Assembly (NCBI GenBank): GCA_030152225.1
Contig: JASLHL010000207.1
Span: forward strand, 1-8,165
From: Flavobacterium sp.
GTDB lineage: Bacteria; Bacteroidota; Bacteroidia; Flavobacteriales; Flavobacteriaceae
Length of the DNA stretch: 8,165 bases
Reading direction: 5' to 3'
Shown here: positions 1-7,356 of the stretch, one piece after another
Numbering within the stretch: position 1 is the first letter of the stretch
Layout of the letters: the number at the start of each line of letters is the position of its first letter
Made by a program: the position numbers and the translations under genes
The notes under the pieces: generated by a model
Told to the model about the DNA's origin: nothing
Databases searched by the model: none
The model's input: the letters and a program-made list of their open reading frames with translations, nothing else

Positions 1-470
1 GACAAGAGGTCTACCGAGGCATTGTCCTTGATTTCACCATACTTATCCAAGACATTTTCTATCTCTTTTAAGATGCTTTTTTCTAGTGTAAGTGCGGCAT
101 TGTCTTCTGCTAGATGTGGGTAATAATCGCTAAACTTCTTAAAGTAAGCAATGAGATTACTCGTGGTTTCTGTCAGGTTGTATATTTTTTTAAAGCTGCT
201 GATTTCGAGAAAACTATCTTCGATCCCCAAAAATTTCAATTCGTAGTCGATAGCATCAAAATAGTGATTGGGGATAACGTTGTTATTTGTAAAAGAAGCT
301 AAATATTCTGAGGTTTGTTTTAAGGCGTGTAAGGTCTGTTCCTTGGTTTTGAAAGGAACAATTTCCATTGCTTTATCTTTTCCGCTTTCTGTTACACAAA
401 GGCTAGAAACGAAAGATAAAACGGTGTTAAATTCTAAATCTTGTAAAGTTTTGTTGTTAATCGATGTCAT
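1..470 (-). CDS. mutS2: MutS2-family protein, N-terminal 156 residues (partial, runs off left edge)
   Basis: Read on the minus strand from the ATG at 470-468, the frame stays open to base 1, giving 156 codons plus two bases. An in-frame TAA lies two codons upstream of this ATG, so it is the furthest possible ATG start. The opening TLQDLEFNTVLSFVSSLC, followed by an E-x-GK-x-KA stretch, matches the usual MutS2 opening (TLxxLEFxxVLxxLxxLCxTExGK). YGEIKDNASVDL near the edge matches the family's D/YGEIKDxASxxL segment. The ATPase core and any C-terminal Smr nuclease domain lie outside the window. MutS2 proteins lack the mismatch-recognition domain of MutS. In studied species they act on recombination intermediates or on collided ribosomes, and which applies here cannot be told. 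The gene is transcribed away from the CoA-transferase gene. The family call is firm; the symbol assumes the missing part is typical. Confidence 0.9.
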   Translation of the reverse strand, partial: MTSINNKTLQDLEFNTVLSFVSSLCVTESGKDKAMEIVPFKTKEQTLHALKQTSEYLASFTNNNVIPNHYFDAIDYELKFLGIEDSFLEISSFKKIYNLTETTSNLIAYFKKFSDYYPHLAEDNAALTLEKSILKEIENVLDKYGEIKDNASVDLL

Positions 471-492
471 GTGTTACAATGAGATTATCTAG

Positions 493-500
493 CAAAAATA
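493..500 (-). promoter_or_regulatory. Candidate -7 element for the MutS2 gene
   Basis: On the minus strand this reads TATTTTTG, a full match to the Bacteroidota -7 consensus TAnnTTTG, ending 22 bases before the MutS2 ATG. No TTG lies at the usual distance of about 17-23 bases upstream; the nearest TTTG (529-532) is 28 bases away. Support rests on one element and its position. Confidence 0.4.
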
Positions 501-818
501 CTACTTATTTATGTAAAAAAAGAAGGAACAAATAGAAAGAATACGTTGATGTTTAAAGAGGTAGGTGGAACTAGAAATAGACTTGTCTTTTAGGGCAGCC
601 AGATTGTTCTTTTATTGGTGTGATTTTTTAGGTGGATTAGTCTTGGTGAAAAGAAAAGAAATAAAGGGTTTACTCAGAAAGATGCAACAGTTTTTATTCC
701 GCTATAGGCGTAGTTTCGCATGATGCCGCTTTTGTTGTTTTAGTTGTAAAAATGGTGTTTTTTAAGACGGTATGATCAATATCAGTTCTTTTCTTTGTTA
801 AAATTCGGTAATTTGCAC
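501..818. other. Intergenic region between divergent genes, no gene recognised
   Basis: This AT-rich stretch separates the leftward MutS2 gene from the rightward CoA-transferase gene. The plus strand has frequent stops; its only ATG-led frames are tiny (for example about 15 codons from an ATG near 549). A minus-strand frame of 70 codons crosses its right part but starts inside the CoA-transferase gene and resembles nothing known. No strong hairpin with a T-run, tRNA or repeat was seen. Divergent promoters sit at its two edges, so it probably holds only regulatory DNA, or a small RNA that reading by eye would miss. Confidence 0.55.
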
Positions 819-848
819 TTGAATTAAAGTAAACAATACTTAACTTTA
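819..848 (+). promoter_or_regulatory. Candidate promoter for the CoA-transferase gene
   Basis: A TTG at 819-821 is followed, after a 19-base spacer, by TAACTTTA at 841-848. That matches seven of eight positions of TAnnTTTG (final A for G), and the spacing fits the Bacteroidota -33/-7 arrangement. The start codon follows 16 bases later, implying a very short leader. Confidence 0.45.
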
Positions 849-864
849 AAGAAAATAAGAACCT

Positions 865-2133
865 ATGAAATATGTAACTGCTCAAGAAGCCGCAAAAGTT
901 GTCCAATCAGGTGATCGAATATACGTCCACGCAGCAGCTGCAACGCCGAATATTTTAACTAAAGCAATTAGTGATCGCGCGAGTGAATTGCGCAATGTCG
1001 AATTTTGCCATATCCATACCGAAGGCGAAGCGCCTTATGCGGATCCCGCATTAGCAGCTAGTTTTCACGTAAATTCCTTTTTTATCGGTAAAAACGTACG
1101 CCATACCTTGGCCGCTGGAAACGGTTCTTATACTCCTGTTTTTTTAAGTGAAGTACCCCTTCTTTTTAGAAAAGGCGTGTTAAAAGTCGATGTGGTTTTG
1201 ATTCAGGTTTCGCCCCCTGACGAACATGGATTCTGCTCCTTAGGTGTGTCTGTAGAAGCCTGTGTGGCTGCTATGGAACGCGCTCGTGTGGTCATTGCGC
1301 AAATTAATCCACAAATGCCGCGTACATTTGGAGATAGTGTTTTGCATAGCTCAAAAATTAATTTAGCGGTGGATTGTGATTGCCCCATTTACGCATCAAA
1401 GGAGACGATAATTACGGAGAAAGAAGCTACGATAGGAAAGTTTGTAGCCAATCTGATTGAGGATGAGAGTACCTTGCAAATGGGAATTGGCTCTATTCCC
1501 AACGCTGTCTTAGCTCAATTGACTAGCCATAAGAATCTTGGTCTGCACACAGAAATGTTCTCCGATGGTGTGATTGACCTCATTAAAAGCGGGGTCATCG
1601 ACTGTTCAAAAAAGAAAATAGCCAAGGGTAGAGCACTTGCAACCTTTCTTATTGGTTCGAAGAAGCTGTATGACTTTGTTGATAATAACCCTTTTATTGT
1701 ATTGAAAGAGTCAAGTTATGTCAATGACACGGCAATTATTCGAAAAAATCCAAAAGTAGTAGCCATTAATTCGGCGATTGAGGTTGATTTGACAGGGCAA
1801 ATTTGTGCGGATTCAATTGGACATAAGATGTATTCTGGAGTAGGAGGGCAAATGGATTTTGTACGAGGTGCCTCGCTTAGCGAAGGTGGAAAAGCTATTA
1901 TCGCATTATCGTCAACGAGTAACCAGGGACATAATCGGATTGTGCCTTTTTTACGCCAAGGTGCCGGTGTGGTAACAACACGCGCTCATGCGCAATACAT
2001 CGTTACAGAGTATGGGGTAGCTGATTTATATGGAAAAACCCTCAAACAAAGAGTTGCAGCGATGGCGGAAATTGCCCATCCTGATTTTAGAGAGGAAATT
2101 TTAAAAGCGTATTTTGACAATTTAAAAGGCTAG
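865..2133 (+). CDS. Acetyl-CoA hydrolase/transferase family protein (4-hydroxybutyrate CoA-transferase-like)
   Basis: This 422-residue cytoplasmic enzyme belongs to the acyl-CoA:acetate CoA-transferase family, which moves CoA between an acyl-CoA and a carboxylate through a glutamyl-CoA intermediate. The N-terminal domain covers roughly residues 1-175 and the C-terminal domain roughly 250-413. LHTEM at 228-232 supplies the expected catalytic glutamate, E230. MGIGSIPNAV (206-215) and the glycine-rich GVGGQMDFVRGA (325-336), which lines the CoA/oxyanion site in this family, are intact, as is VTEYGVADL (380-388). The length fits the 4-hydroxybutyrate/butyryl-CoA transferase group (about 430 residues) better than Cat1 or Ach1 enzymes (about 500-540). 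The true substrate cannot be read from the sequence: no 4-hydroxybutyrate dehydrogenase or dehydratase gene lies nearby. The ATG is preceded by A-rich sequence without a Shine-Dalgarno. It appears to be transcribed alone, with its own promoter and terminator. Confidence 0.93.
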   Translation: MKYVTAQEAAKVVQSGDRIYVHAAAATPNILTKAISDRASELRNVEFCHIHTEGEAPYADPALAASFHVNSFFIGKNVRHTLAAGNGSYTPVFLSEVPLLFRKGVLKVDVVLIQVSPPDEHGFCSLGVSVEACVAAMERARVVIAQINPQMPRTFGDSVLHSSKINLAVDCDCPIYASKETIITEKEATIGKFVANLIEDESTLQMGIGSIPNAVLAQLTSHKNLGLHTEMFSDGVIDLIKSGVIDCSKKKIAKGRALATFLIGSKKLYDFVDNNPFIVLKESSYVNDTAIIRKNPKVVAINSAIEVDLTGQICADSIGHKMYSGVGGQMDFVRGASLSEGGKAIIALSSTSNQGHNRIVPFLRQGAGVVTTRAHAQYIVTEYGVADLYGKTLKQRVAAMAEIAHPDFREEILKAYFDNLKG

Positions 2134-2188
2134 TAGAGACATTGGGCTATTCGCTAGTAGGTATAGGATCGCAATAACAAAGATGAGT

Positions 2189-2223
2189 AAAAAGGGGGGA
2201 ATGACAATTCGCCCCTTTCTTTT
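2189..2223 (+). terminator. Intrinsic terminator after the CoA-transferase gene
   Basis: The arms AAAGGGGGGAAT (2191-2202) and ATTCGCCCCTTT (2207-2218) form a 12-position stem with one internal G-G mismatch and a GACA loop. The 3' side runs into TTTCTTTT (2216-2223). It lies 56 bases after the CoA-transferase stop and ahead of the next promoter element. Confidence 0.8.
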
Positions 2224-2320
2224 AGTGCTACGTTGCAATTTTAACCTTTTATTTAAAAATAAGTTGATTTTTTGTGCAATAAAATCTAAAGAGAAGCTGT
2301 TTATAAAGGGTATAAATGGT

Positions 2321-2328
2321 TATATTTG
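2321..2328 (+). promoter_or_regulatory. Candidate -7 element for the TPR/barrel operon
   Basis: TATATTTG is a full match to TAnnTTTG and ends 23 bases before the ATG at 2352, the same distance as at the MutS2 gene. No clear TTG lies 17-23 bases upstream. The element falls inside the longer reading frame that begins with an ATG at 2316, so a transcript from it would lack that ATG. This favours 2352 as the true start. Confidence 0.5.
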
Positions 2329-2351
2329 ACACTAAAATAAATAGAAAATCA

Positions 2352-5300
2352 ATGCGTAGAATTAATAGGTTGGCTTGTGTAGCTACACTAATGGGTAGTA
2401 TGAGCCTTTATGCACAGCAAACAGTTGTATATACAGGACCTAATGCGACGTTTAATCAGGCAGTAGCCCTGTATAATGAACAAGAGTATTTGGCGGCCCA
2501 ATTATTATTTGATAAGATTAAGAAAGAAAATACCTCCCAAAACAAAGAGATTGAAGCCGATTGTGCGTACTACATTGCCAATTGTGCTATCCGATTAGAT
2601 CAGAGTGGAGCAGAAAATAAAATTGACGATTTTGTTGAGCATTATCCAACAAGCTCCAAACAAAATATCGCCTATATTGAGGCGACAGATTACTACTTTA
2701 CGAGAGGGCAATTTTCCAAAGCTGCACATTTTGCAACAAAGGTAAAGGATCAAGTGATTGAAACAGAGAAAGTAGCGGATCGTTTTTTCTTTGAAAAAGG
2801 ATACAGTGCCTTTTACATGAAGAACAGAAAGGAAGCGAAAAAATATTTAGAAAAAGTAAGTCAAAAGGGAGAATGGGGGGAACAAGCTACCTATTATCTT
2901 GGGTATATTGCCTATGATACCGATAATTTTGACGATGCAAAAAAACTATTTGAAAAAGTAGAAACCAAAGAGAAGTACAAGGAAAAAATGGGATACTTCC
3001 AGGCGGATATGAATTTCAAAACGGGTAATTTTGAACAGGCGATTGCCGATGGTTTATCGCAAATAAACAAATCCAATCCGCAAGAAAAATCAGAGTTAGC
3101 CAAGATTATTGGTGAGAGTTACTTCAACTTGAAACAGTATGATAAAGCCTTGCCTTATCTGTTGGAATACAAAGGAAAAAACGGCAAGTGGAATAATACG
3201 GATTACTACCAATTGGGGTATGCGTATTATAAATCCAAAGACTATGACAAGGCAATTGAGCAATTCAATAAAATTATCGATGGTGATAATTCTATTGCAC
3301 AGAATGCTTACTATCACTTAGGGGAAAGTTATTTACACACCCATAAAAAAACACAAGCTTTAAATGCGTTTAAAAATGCGTCAGAGATGCGTTTTGATGC
3401 TAGCATTCAAGAAGATGCTTACTTAAATTATGGAAAACTGAGTTATGATATTGGAAATGCTTATCAAAGTGCTCCAAAAGTAATCAGTGGATTCATTGAG
3501 AAATATCCAACATCACCTTACCGCGAGGAGATGGAAGGCTTGCTAATTGATTCTTATATTACGGCCAAAAACTTTAAAGAAGCCTTGGTATTGTTGGAGA
3601 AAAATAAAACAACAGCCAATAAAGAGGCTTATCAAAAAGTGACGTTTTATCGCGGACAAGAATTAGTTGTCGAGGGGAATTATGAACAAGCAGCAGCGAT
3701 GTTTTCGAAATCGTTGCTAGAGCGTCAAGATGGCTTGTTTACAGCCCGTGCTTACTACTGGCAAGCAGAATCGAACTATGCAATGAACAAATTTACCGAA
3801 GCGATTTCTTCTTATGTAAGTTTCTTGGGTAGTTCACAAGCTAAAAATACAGCAGAGTATAAACATGTCAATTACGGTTTGGGATACACGTATTTCAAAC
3901 AAAAAGACTACGCTAACGCGGCCAAGCAATTTCAAAGTTTTGTAGCTACAGCCCCAAAAGATGAAGCAAGACGCATTGATGCTTACCTTCGTTTGGGGGA
4001 CAGCCAATTTGTAGAGGGAAGCTATTGGCCAGCGATGGAGGCGTACAACAAAGTTATTGAAGCAAATAAAGCAGATGTCGAATATGCGCGTTTTCAAAAA
4101 GCATTGGCTTATGGATTTGTTGATCGCTTGCAGAAAAAAGCAGATGATTTAATTGCTTTTACTAAAGATTATCCTAAATCAGGGTTGACGGACAATGCGT
4201 TATACGAATTGGGAATGACCTATGTAGTGATGCAACAACCTCAAAAAGCAACGCCAGTTTTTGATCAATTATTAACGAATTATCCAAAGAGCTCTTATGC
4301 GTCTAAAGCCTTATTGCGCCAAGGGTTGATTCACTATAATGGCAACCGTTCGGATGAAGCGTTGACCAAGTTTAAGGCCGTAGTAGCAAACTATCCTAGT
4401 AGTGCAGAGGCGATTGAAGCAGTGCAAAATGCACGTCTTATTTATGTAGACCAAGGAAAAGTAGATGAATATGGAACGTGGGTAAAAGGCTTGTCTTTTG
4501 TTAGCGTAAGTGATTTAGAGCTAGATAAAGACAGCTATGAATCAGCAGAAAAACAATACATACAAAATAATACAACAGCAGCAATAGCAGGGTTTGAAAA
4601 GTATTTAGCGACGTATCCAAAAGGAGTAAAAGCATTGCATGCACATTTTTATTTGGGACAGTTGTACTTTGCTTCAAACAATTTCAAAAAGGCACAACCA
4701 CAATATTTAGCAATAGTGGAGGGCAACAAGAACGAATATGTTGAAGTGAGTTTGTCGCGTTTATCAGAAATCGCTTTGAAGGAAAATAATACAGATCAAG
4801 CTTTATTGATGTTGAGTCGATTAGAAACAGAGGCTACTCAAGAGCAAAATATCGTATTTGCTAAGTCGAATTTGATGAAATTGTATTATCAGGAAGGGGA
4901 TTATACCAATGCGTTAAGCTATGCAGAGCAAGTATTGAAGTTGACCAAAATTGACGATAAGGTTAAGAGTGATGCTCAAATTATTATTGCGCGTACAGCT
5001 TTTGCTAATAAACAATACGATAAGGCTAAAAAAGGCTATGCCGAAGTGGCGAAAATTGCCAAAGGCGAAGTAGCGGCAGAGGCGTTGTATTACGATGCTT
5101 ATTTCAAGCGTATGGACAATAAATTTGAAGCTTCGAACGAGAGTGTTCAAAAATTAGCAAAAGATTATTCAGCTTACAAGTATTACGGAGCGAAGGGGTT
5201 GGTGTTAATGGCTAAAAACTTCTACAGCTTACAAGATGCTTACCAAGCAACGTACATCTTAGACAGTGTAATTAAGAATTTTGGTGATTTTTCGGATGTG

Positions 5301-5375
5301 GTGGAAGAAGCTCAGCAAGAGTTGAATACCATTAAAGCACAAGAAGCAAAAAGCAATTCATCTGTTGTACAATAA
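2352..5375 (+). CDS. Large secreted tetratricopeptide-repeat protein
   Basis: From the ATG at 2352 this encodes 1007 residues. Residues 1-21 form a signal peptide (basic MRRINR, a hydrophobic stretch, then SLYA before QQ), predicting export to the periplasm by signal peptidase I. Nearly all the rest is helical TPR-type repeats, with the pattern LGxxYYxxxxYxxAxxxFxxxx and YP-x-S turns. Clear units lie at about residues 281-312, 317-346, 461-492, 501-571, 612-690, 761-791 and 910-940, with weaker ones between. No enzymatic motif is seen. TPR solenoids are docking surfaces, so this is probably a periplasmic scaffold or adaptor, perhaps bound to the outer membrane through the barrel encoded 25 bases downstream. 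It is not a lipoprotein: the LAC near the N-terminus comes before the hydrophobic segment. An ATG at 2316 would add 12 residues and spoil the signal peptide. The specific partner and pathway are unknown. Confidence 0.88.
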   Translation: MRRINRLACVATLMGSMSLYAQQTVVYTGPNATFNQAVALYNEQEYLAAQLLFDKIKKENTSQNKEIEADCAYYIANCAIRLDQSGAENKIDDFVEHYPTSSKQNIAYIEATDYYFTRGQFSKAAHFATKVKDQVIETEKVADRFFFEKGYSAFYMKNRKEAKKYLEKVSQKGEWGEQATYYLGYIAYDTDNFDDAKKLFEKVETKEKYKEKMGYFQADMNFKTGNFEQAIADGLSQINKSNPQEKSELAKIIGESYFNLKQYDKALPYLLEYKGKNGKWNNTDYYQLGYAYYKSKDYDKAIEQFNKIIDGDNSIAQNAYYHLGESYLHTHKKTQALNAFKNASEMRFDASIQEDAYLNYGKLSYDIGNAYQSAPKVISGFIEKYPTSPYREEMEGLLIDSYITAKNFKEALVLLEKNKTTANKEAYQKVTFYRGQELVVEGNYEQAAAMFSKSLLERQDGLFTARAYYWQAESNYAMNKFTEAISSYVSFLGSSQAKNTAEYKHVNYGLGYTYFKQKDYANAAKQFQSFVATAPKDEARRIDAYLRLGDSQFVEGSYWPAMEAYNKVIEANKADVEYARFQKALAYGFVDRLQKKADDLIAFTKDYPKSGLTDNALYELGMTYVVMQQPQKATPVFDQLLTNYPKSSYASKALLRQGLIHYNGNRSDEALTKFKAVVANYPSSAEAIEAVQNARLIYVDQGKVDEYGTWVKGLSFVSVSDLELDKDSYESAEKQYIQNNTTAAIAGFEKYLATYPKGVKALHAHFYLGQLYFASNNFKKAQPQYLAIVEGNKNEYVEVSLSRLSEIALKENNTDQALLMLSRLETEATQEQNIVFAKSNLMKLYYQEGDYTNALSYAEQVLKLTKIDDKVKSDAQIIIARTAFANKQYDKAKKGYAEVAKIAKGEVAAEALYYDAYFKRMDNKFEASNESVQKLAKDYSAYKYYGAKGLVLMAKNFYSLQDAYQATYILDSVIKNFGDFSDVVEEAQQELNTIKAQEAKSNSSVVQ

Positions 5376-5400
5376 GGTTTAATCGAATTAGAACGTAATT

Positions 5401-7203
5401 ATGAAGAAGATCAAAATATTAACCGTTGTATCCAGTGTTTTGTTTGTTGGTACGGCGGTAGCTCAAGATAAAAATAAAAGTGATTTAGGAACAGAAGTTG
5501 TCGATGTTGTGAGACGTTATGATGCGACTGTTTCAGAGGCATTCAAAGTGAGGGAAATGCCTAATTTAGACGAGGAAGTCAAGAGTAAAAAGAAAGAAGT
5601 AGTCTATACGATTACTTCCTTTCCTGTAGCTTCAACCTTTGTTCCTGCAAAAGGGGAAGCAGCAAAAGTGGAAGCCAAACGCAATTTAGAGCGCTTTGAT
5701 AATTACGCTTTATTTGCTGTGGGAAATTATACGAATGTCAATGGGGAGTTATTTGTCAGCGGTCAAGTGGATCCCGATAGTTATATTGCGGGATTTGCTC
5801 GTCACTTTTCTTCTCAAGGAGGAATAAAAAACCTACTGTTAGATGATGATTTCTCAAAAACAACTGCTGGAATTAATTTCTCAGGTCAAAAGAAAAAAAT
5901 TGGATGGAATACTGAAGTAGGTGGGTCGTATCAAACCTTAAACTGGTATGGTTTGCCTCAAGAGGAATTGGAAGTAGAAATTCCAAAAACTACAGTAGCT
6001 AGTATCAATTCAAAACAGAAGTATAAATCGTTTTACGTGGATGGTTCTGTGACTTTTGAGGATTTGCCAATTAAAGGAGCGGATATTTACTTCAATACTT
6101 TTAGCGATGACTTTAGTCGCGCTGAAAATCATTTTGTGTTTAAGCCGAGAATTGAAACTGCTTTCGCAGAAGGCTTTTTTGGTAAGCTAGGTTTAACGGT
6201 GGATTATGTTAGCTCAAAATACAAAAGACAAGACTTCTTGAGCCATTCTTATCTACCGAATTATGATAACGATGAGATTATCACGTATAAAGGAACGGAT
6301 GAGCATTTCAATTTTGGAGCAGAACCGAGTGTTGTATTGCAAGGAGAAGATTACTTCCTTCAATTGGGAGTAGGGTTGTACTACAACAATGGTAAGGTTG
6401 GTGGAACATCGGAAAATAATTTCTACTTCTATCCACAGGTGAAAGCATCGTATAATTTGGTGCCGAATCTCGTGATTGCTTATGCGGGAATTGATGGGCG
6501 TTTAACGCAAAATACATTCAAAGATTTTGTCGATCAGAATCCATTTGTATCGCCAGAAGCAGGTATATTACCTACAGATAAATCCTATGATTTCTATGTG
6601 GGGATGAAAGGAAAGTTAGATCATACCATTTCCTATAATGTTAAAGCTTCTTATTTGAAAGAAAATGATAAAGCTTTATTCGTTTCCACCCCGTATTCAT
6701 CTAATGTAAATCGATTGAATTACTTGTATGGTAACGCGATGGATGTAGCCTATGCGGAGGTTGAAACGTTGAATATTTTCGGAGAATTGCGTTTTGATTT
6801 AGATAATACGGTGCTTTTGGGTATTCGTGGAGAATACAATCACTACGATTCCAATACAAGAGAAGCATGGGGATTACCTTCAGTAAAGATTGGAGCTGAT
6901 GCATTGATTAATTTTACAGAACAATGGTTTGCAGGAATGGATTTACAATACATTGGAGAGCGCAAAGATTTGTTGGTGAACCAAGATTATAAGCATACGG
7001 CAGCCATTGGACCCATTGAGACAACAAAAACGCTAGACGGATTTGCCGATCTAAGTTTGAAGGTAGGTTATAGACCTACGAAAAATTGGACTGTATTTTT
7101 GAAAGGAAATAATCTACTGGATCAAAAGTACAATCAATGGGGAAGCTTCAGATCGCAAGGTGTGCAGATAATGGGAGGGGCTATTTATAAATTCGATTTT
7201 TGA
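5401..7203 (+). CDS. Plug-less outer-membrane beta-barrel with TonB-receptor-like C-terminus
   Basis: The 600-residue product has a clear signal peptide (residues 1-21, cleavage AVA before QD). An N-terminal extension of about 75 residues follows, including EVVDVVRRYDATVSEAFKV (32-50) and VASTFVPAKG (76-85). From about residue 100 to the end there are alternating aromatic and polar beta-strands typical of an outer-membrane barrel. The C-terminus (562-600, with NWTVFLKGNNLLDQKYN and a terminal Phe) closely resembles the last strands of TonB-dependent receptors. The roughly 120-150-residue plug domain of true receptors is absent, so active TonB-driven uptake is doubtful despite the label such proteins usually receive. 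From memory, Flavobacteria carry relatives with similar N-terminal motifs; this was not searched. The gene is co-transcribed with the TPR gene (25-base gap, no terminator or promoter between) and ends in a terminator. Its role is unknown; it could be a pore, an export port, or a structural partner of the TPR protein. Confidence 0.85.
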   Translation: MKKIKILTVVSSVLFVGTAVAQDKNKSDLGTEVVDVVRRYDATVSEAFKVREMPNLDEEVKSKKKEVVYTITSFPVASTFVPAKGEAAKVEAKRNLERFDNYALFAVGNYTNVNGELFVSGQVDPDSYIAGFARHFSSQGGIKNLLLDDDFSKTTAGINFSGQKKKIGWNTEVGGSYQTLNWYGLPQEELEVEIPKTTVASINSKQKYKSFYVDGSVTFEDLPIKGADIYFNTFSDDFSRAENHFVFKPRIETAFAEGFFGKLGLTVDYVSSKYKRQDFLSHSYLPNYDNDEIITYKGTDEHFNFGAEPSVVLQGEDYFLQLGVGLYYNNGKVGGTSENNFYFYPQVKASYNLVPNLVIAYAGIDGRLTQNTFKDFVDQNPFVSPEAGILPTDKSYDFYVGMKGKLDHTISYNVKASYLKENDKALFVSTPYSSNVNRLNYLYGNAMDVAYAEVETLNIFGELRFDLDNTVLLGIRGEYNHYDSNTREAWGLPSVKIGADALINFTEQWFAGMDLQYIGERKDLLVNQDYKHTAAIGPIETTKTLDGFADLSLKVGYRPTKNWTVFLKGNNLLDQKYNQWGSFRSQGVQIMGGAIYKFDF

Positions 7204-7245
7204 GAATAATTACAACTTAATTATTGTTAAAAATCGCCTTTTTTT
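7194..7245 (+). terminator. Terminator of the TPR/barrel operon, overlapping the stop codon
   Basis: Arms at 7194-7212 and 7218-7236 form a 19-position stem around a CAACT loop: eight pairs (CGATTTTT/AAAAATCG), a G-U pair, an A-U pair, one G-G mismatch, then eight pairs (AATAATTA/TAATTATT). A run of seven T follows at 7239-7245. The left arm includes the last two sense codons and the TGA of the barrel gene. The stem is AT-rich, so its strength is less certain than its symmetry. Confidence 0.7.
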
Positions 7246-7299
7246 AGTTTAAAGCAGTTTTATTCCTGCGTTTTAATTTTTTTTGATTGTTTATTGGAC

Positions 7300-7307
7300 T
7301 ATTTTTG
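7300..7307 (+). promoter_or_regulatory. Candidate -7 element for the Gre-like gene
   Basis: TATTTTTG fully matches TAnnTTTG and lies between the operon terminator and the Gre-like gene, 49 bases before its ATG at 7357. A TTG at 7283-7285 is only 14 bases upstream, shorter than usual. The element falls inside the longer frame that could begin at a TTG codon at 7294, which argues against that longer start. Confidence 0.45.
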
Positions 7308-7356
7308 TGACTCAAACAACAAAAACGGATCCTATAAGGTACTTAAGAAATTAAAA

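Noticed and set aside
114..492. Two overlapping plus-strand frames of 62 and 74 codons
   Set aside because: They lie almost wholly antisense to the MutS2 coding sequence, whose protein motifs are clear; they match nothing and are shadows.
809..815. TAATTTG as a promoter -7 element for the CoA-transferase gene
   Set aside because: It is one base short of TAnnTTTG, and the nearest TTTG is only 11 bases upstream; the TTG-N19-TAACTTTA pair at 819-848 fits better.
694..906. Minus-strand 70-codon frame covering part of the intergenic region
   Set aside because: It starts inside the CoA-transferase gene, has low-complexity content, no recognisable motif and no promoter element in front.
1022..1036. 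Perfect small hairpin AAGGCG-AAG-CGCCTT inside the CoA-transferase gene
   Set aside because: No T-run follows, and the sequence is ordinary in-frame coding for Glu-Gly-Glu-Ala-Pro in a conserved region.
2370..2378. Leu-Ala-Cys near the TPR protein N-terminus as a lipoprotein box
   Set aside because: It sits at residues 7-9, before the hydrophobic segment rather than after it; a SignalP-I type site (SLYA before QQ) follows at residue 21.
2352..5375. The repetitive TPR gene as a DNA repeat or recombination-prone array
   Set aside because: The repeats are similar only at the level of the protein pattern; no long near-identical DNA repeat was noticed by eye.
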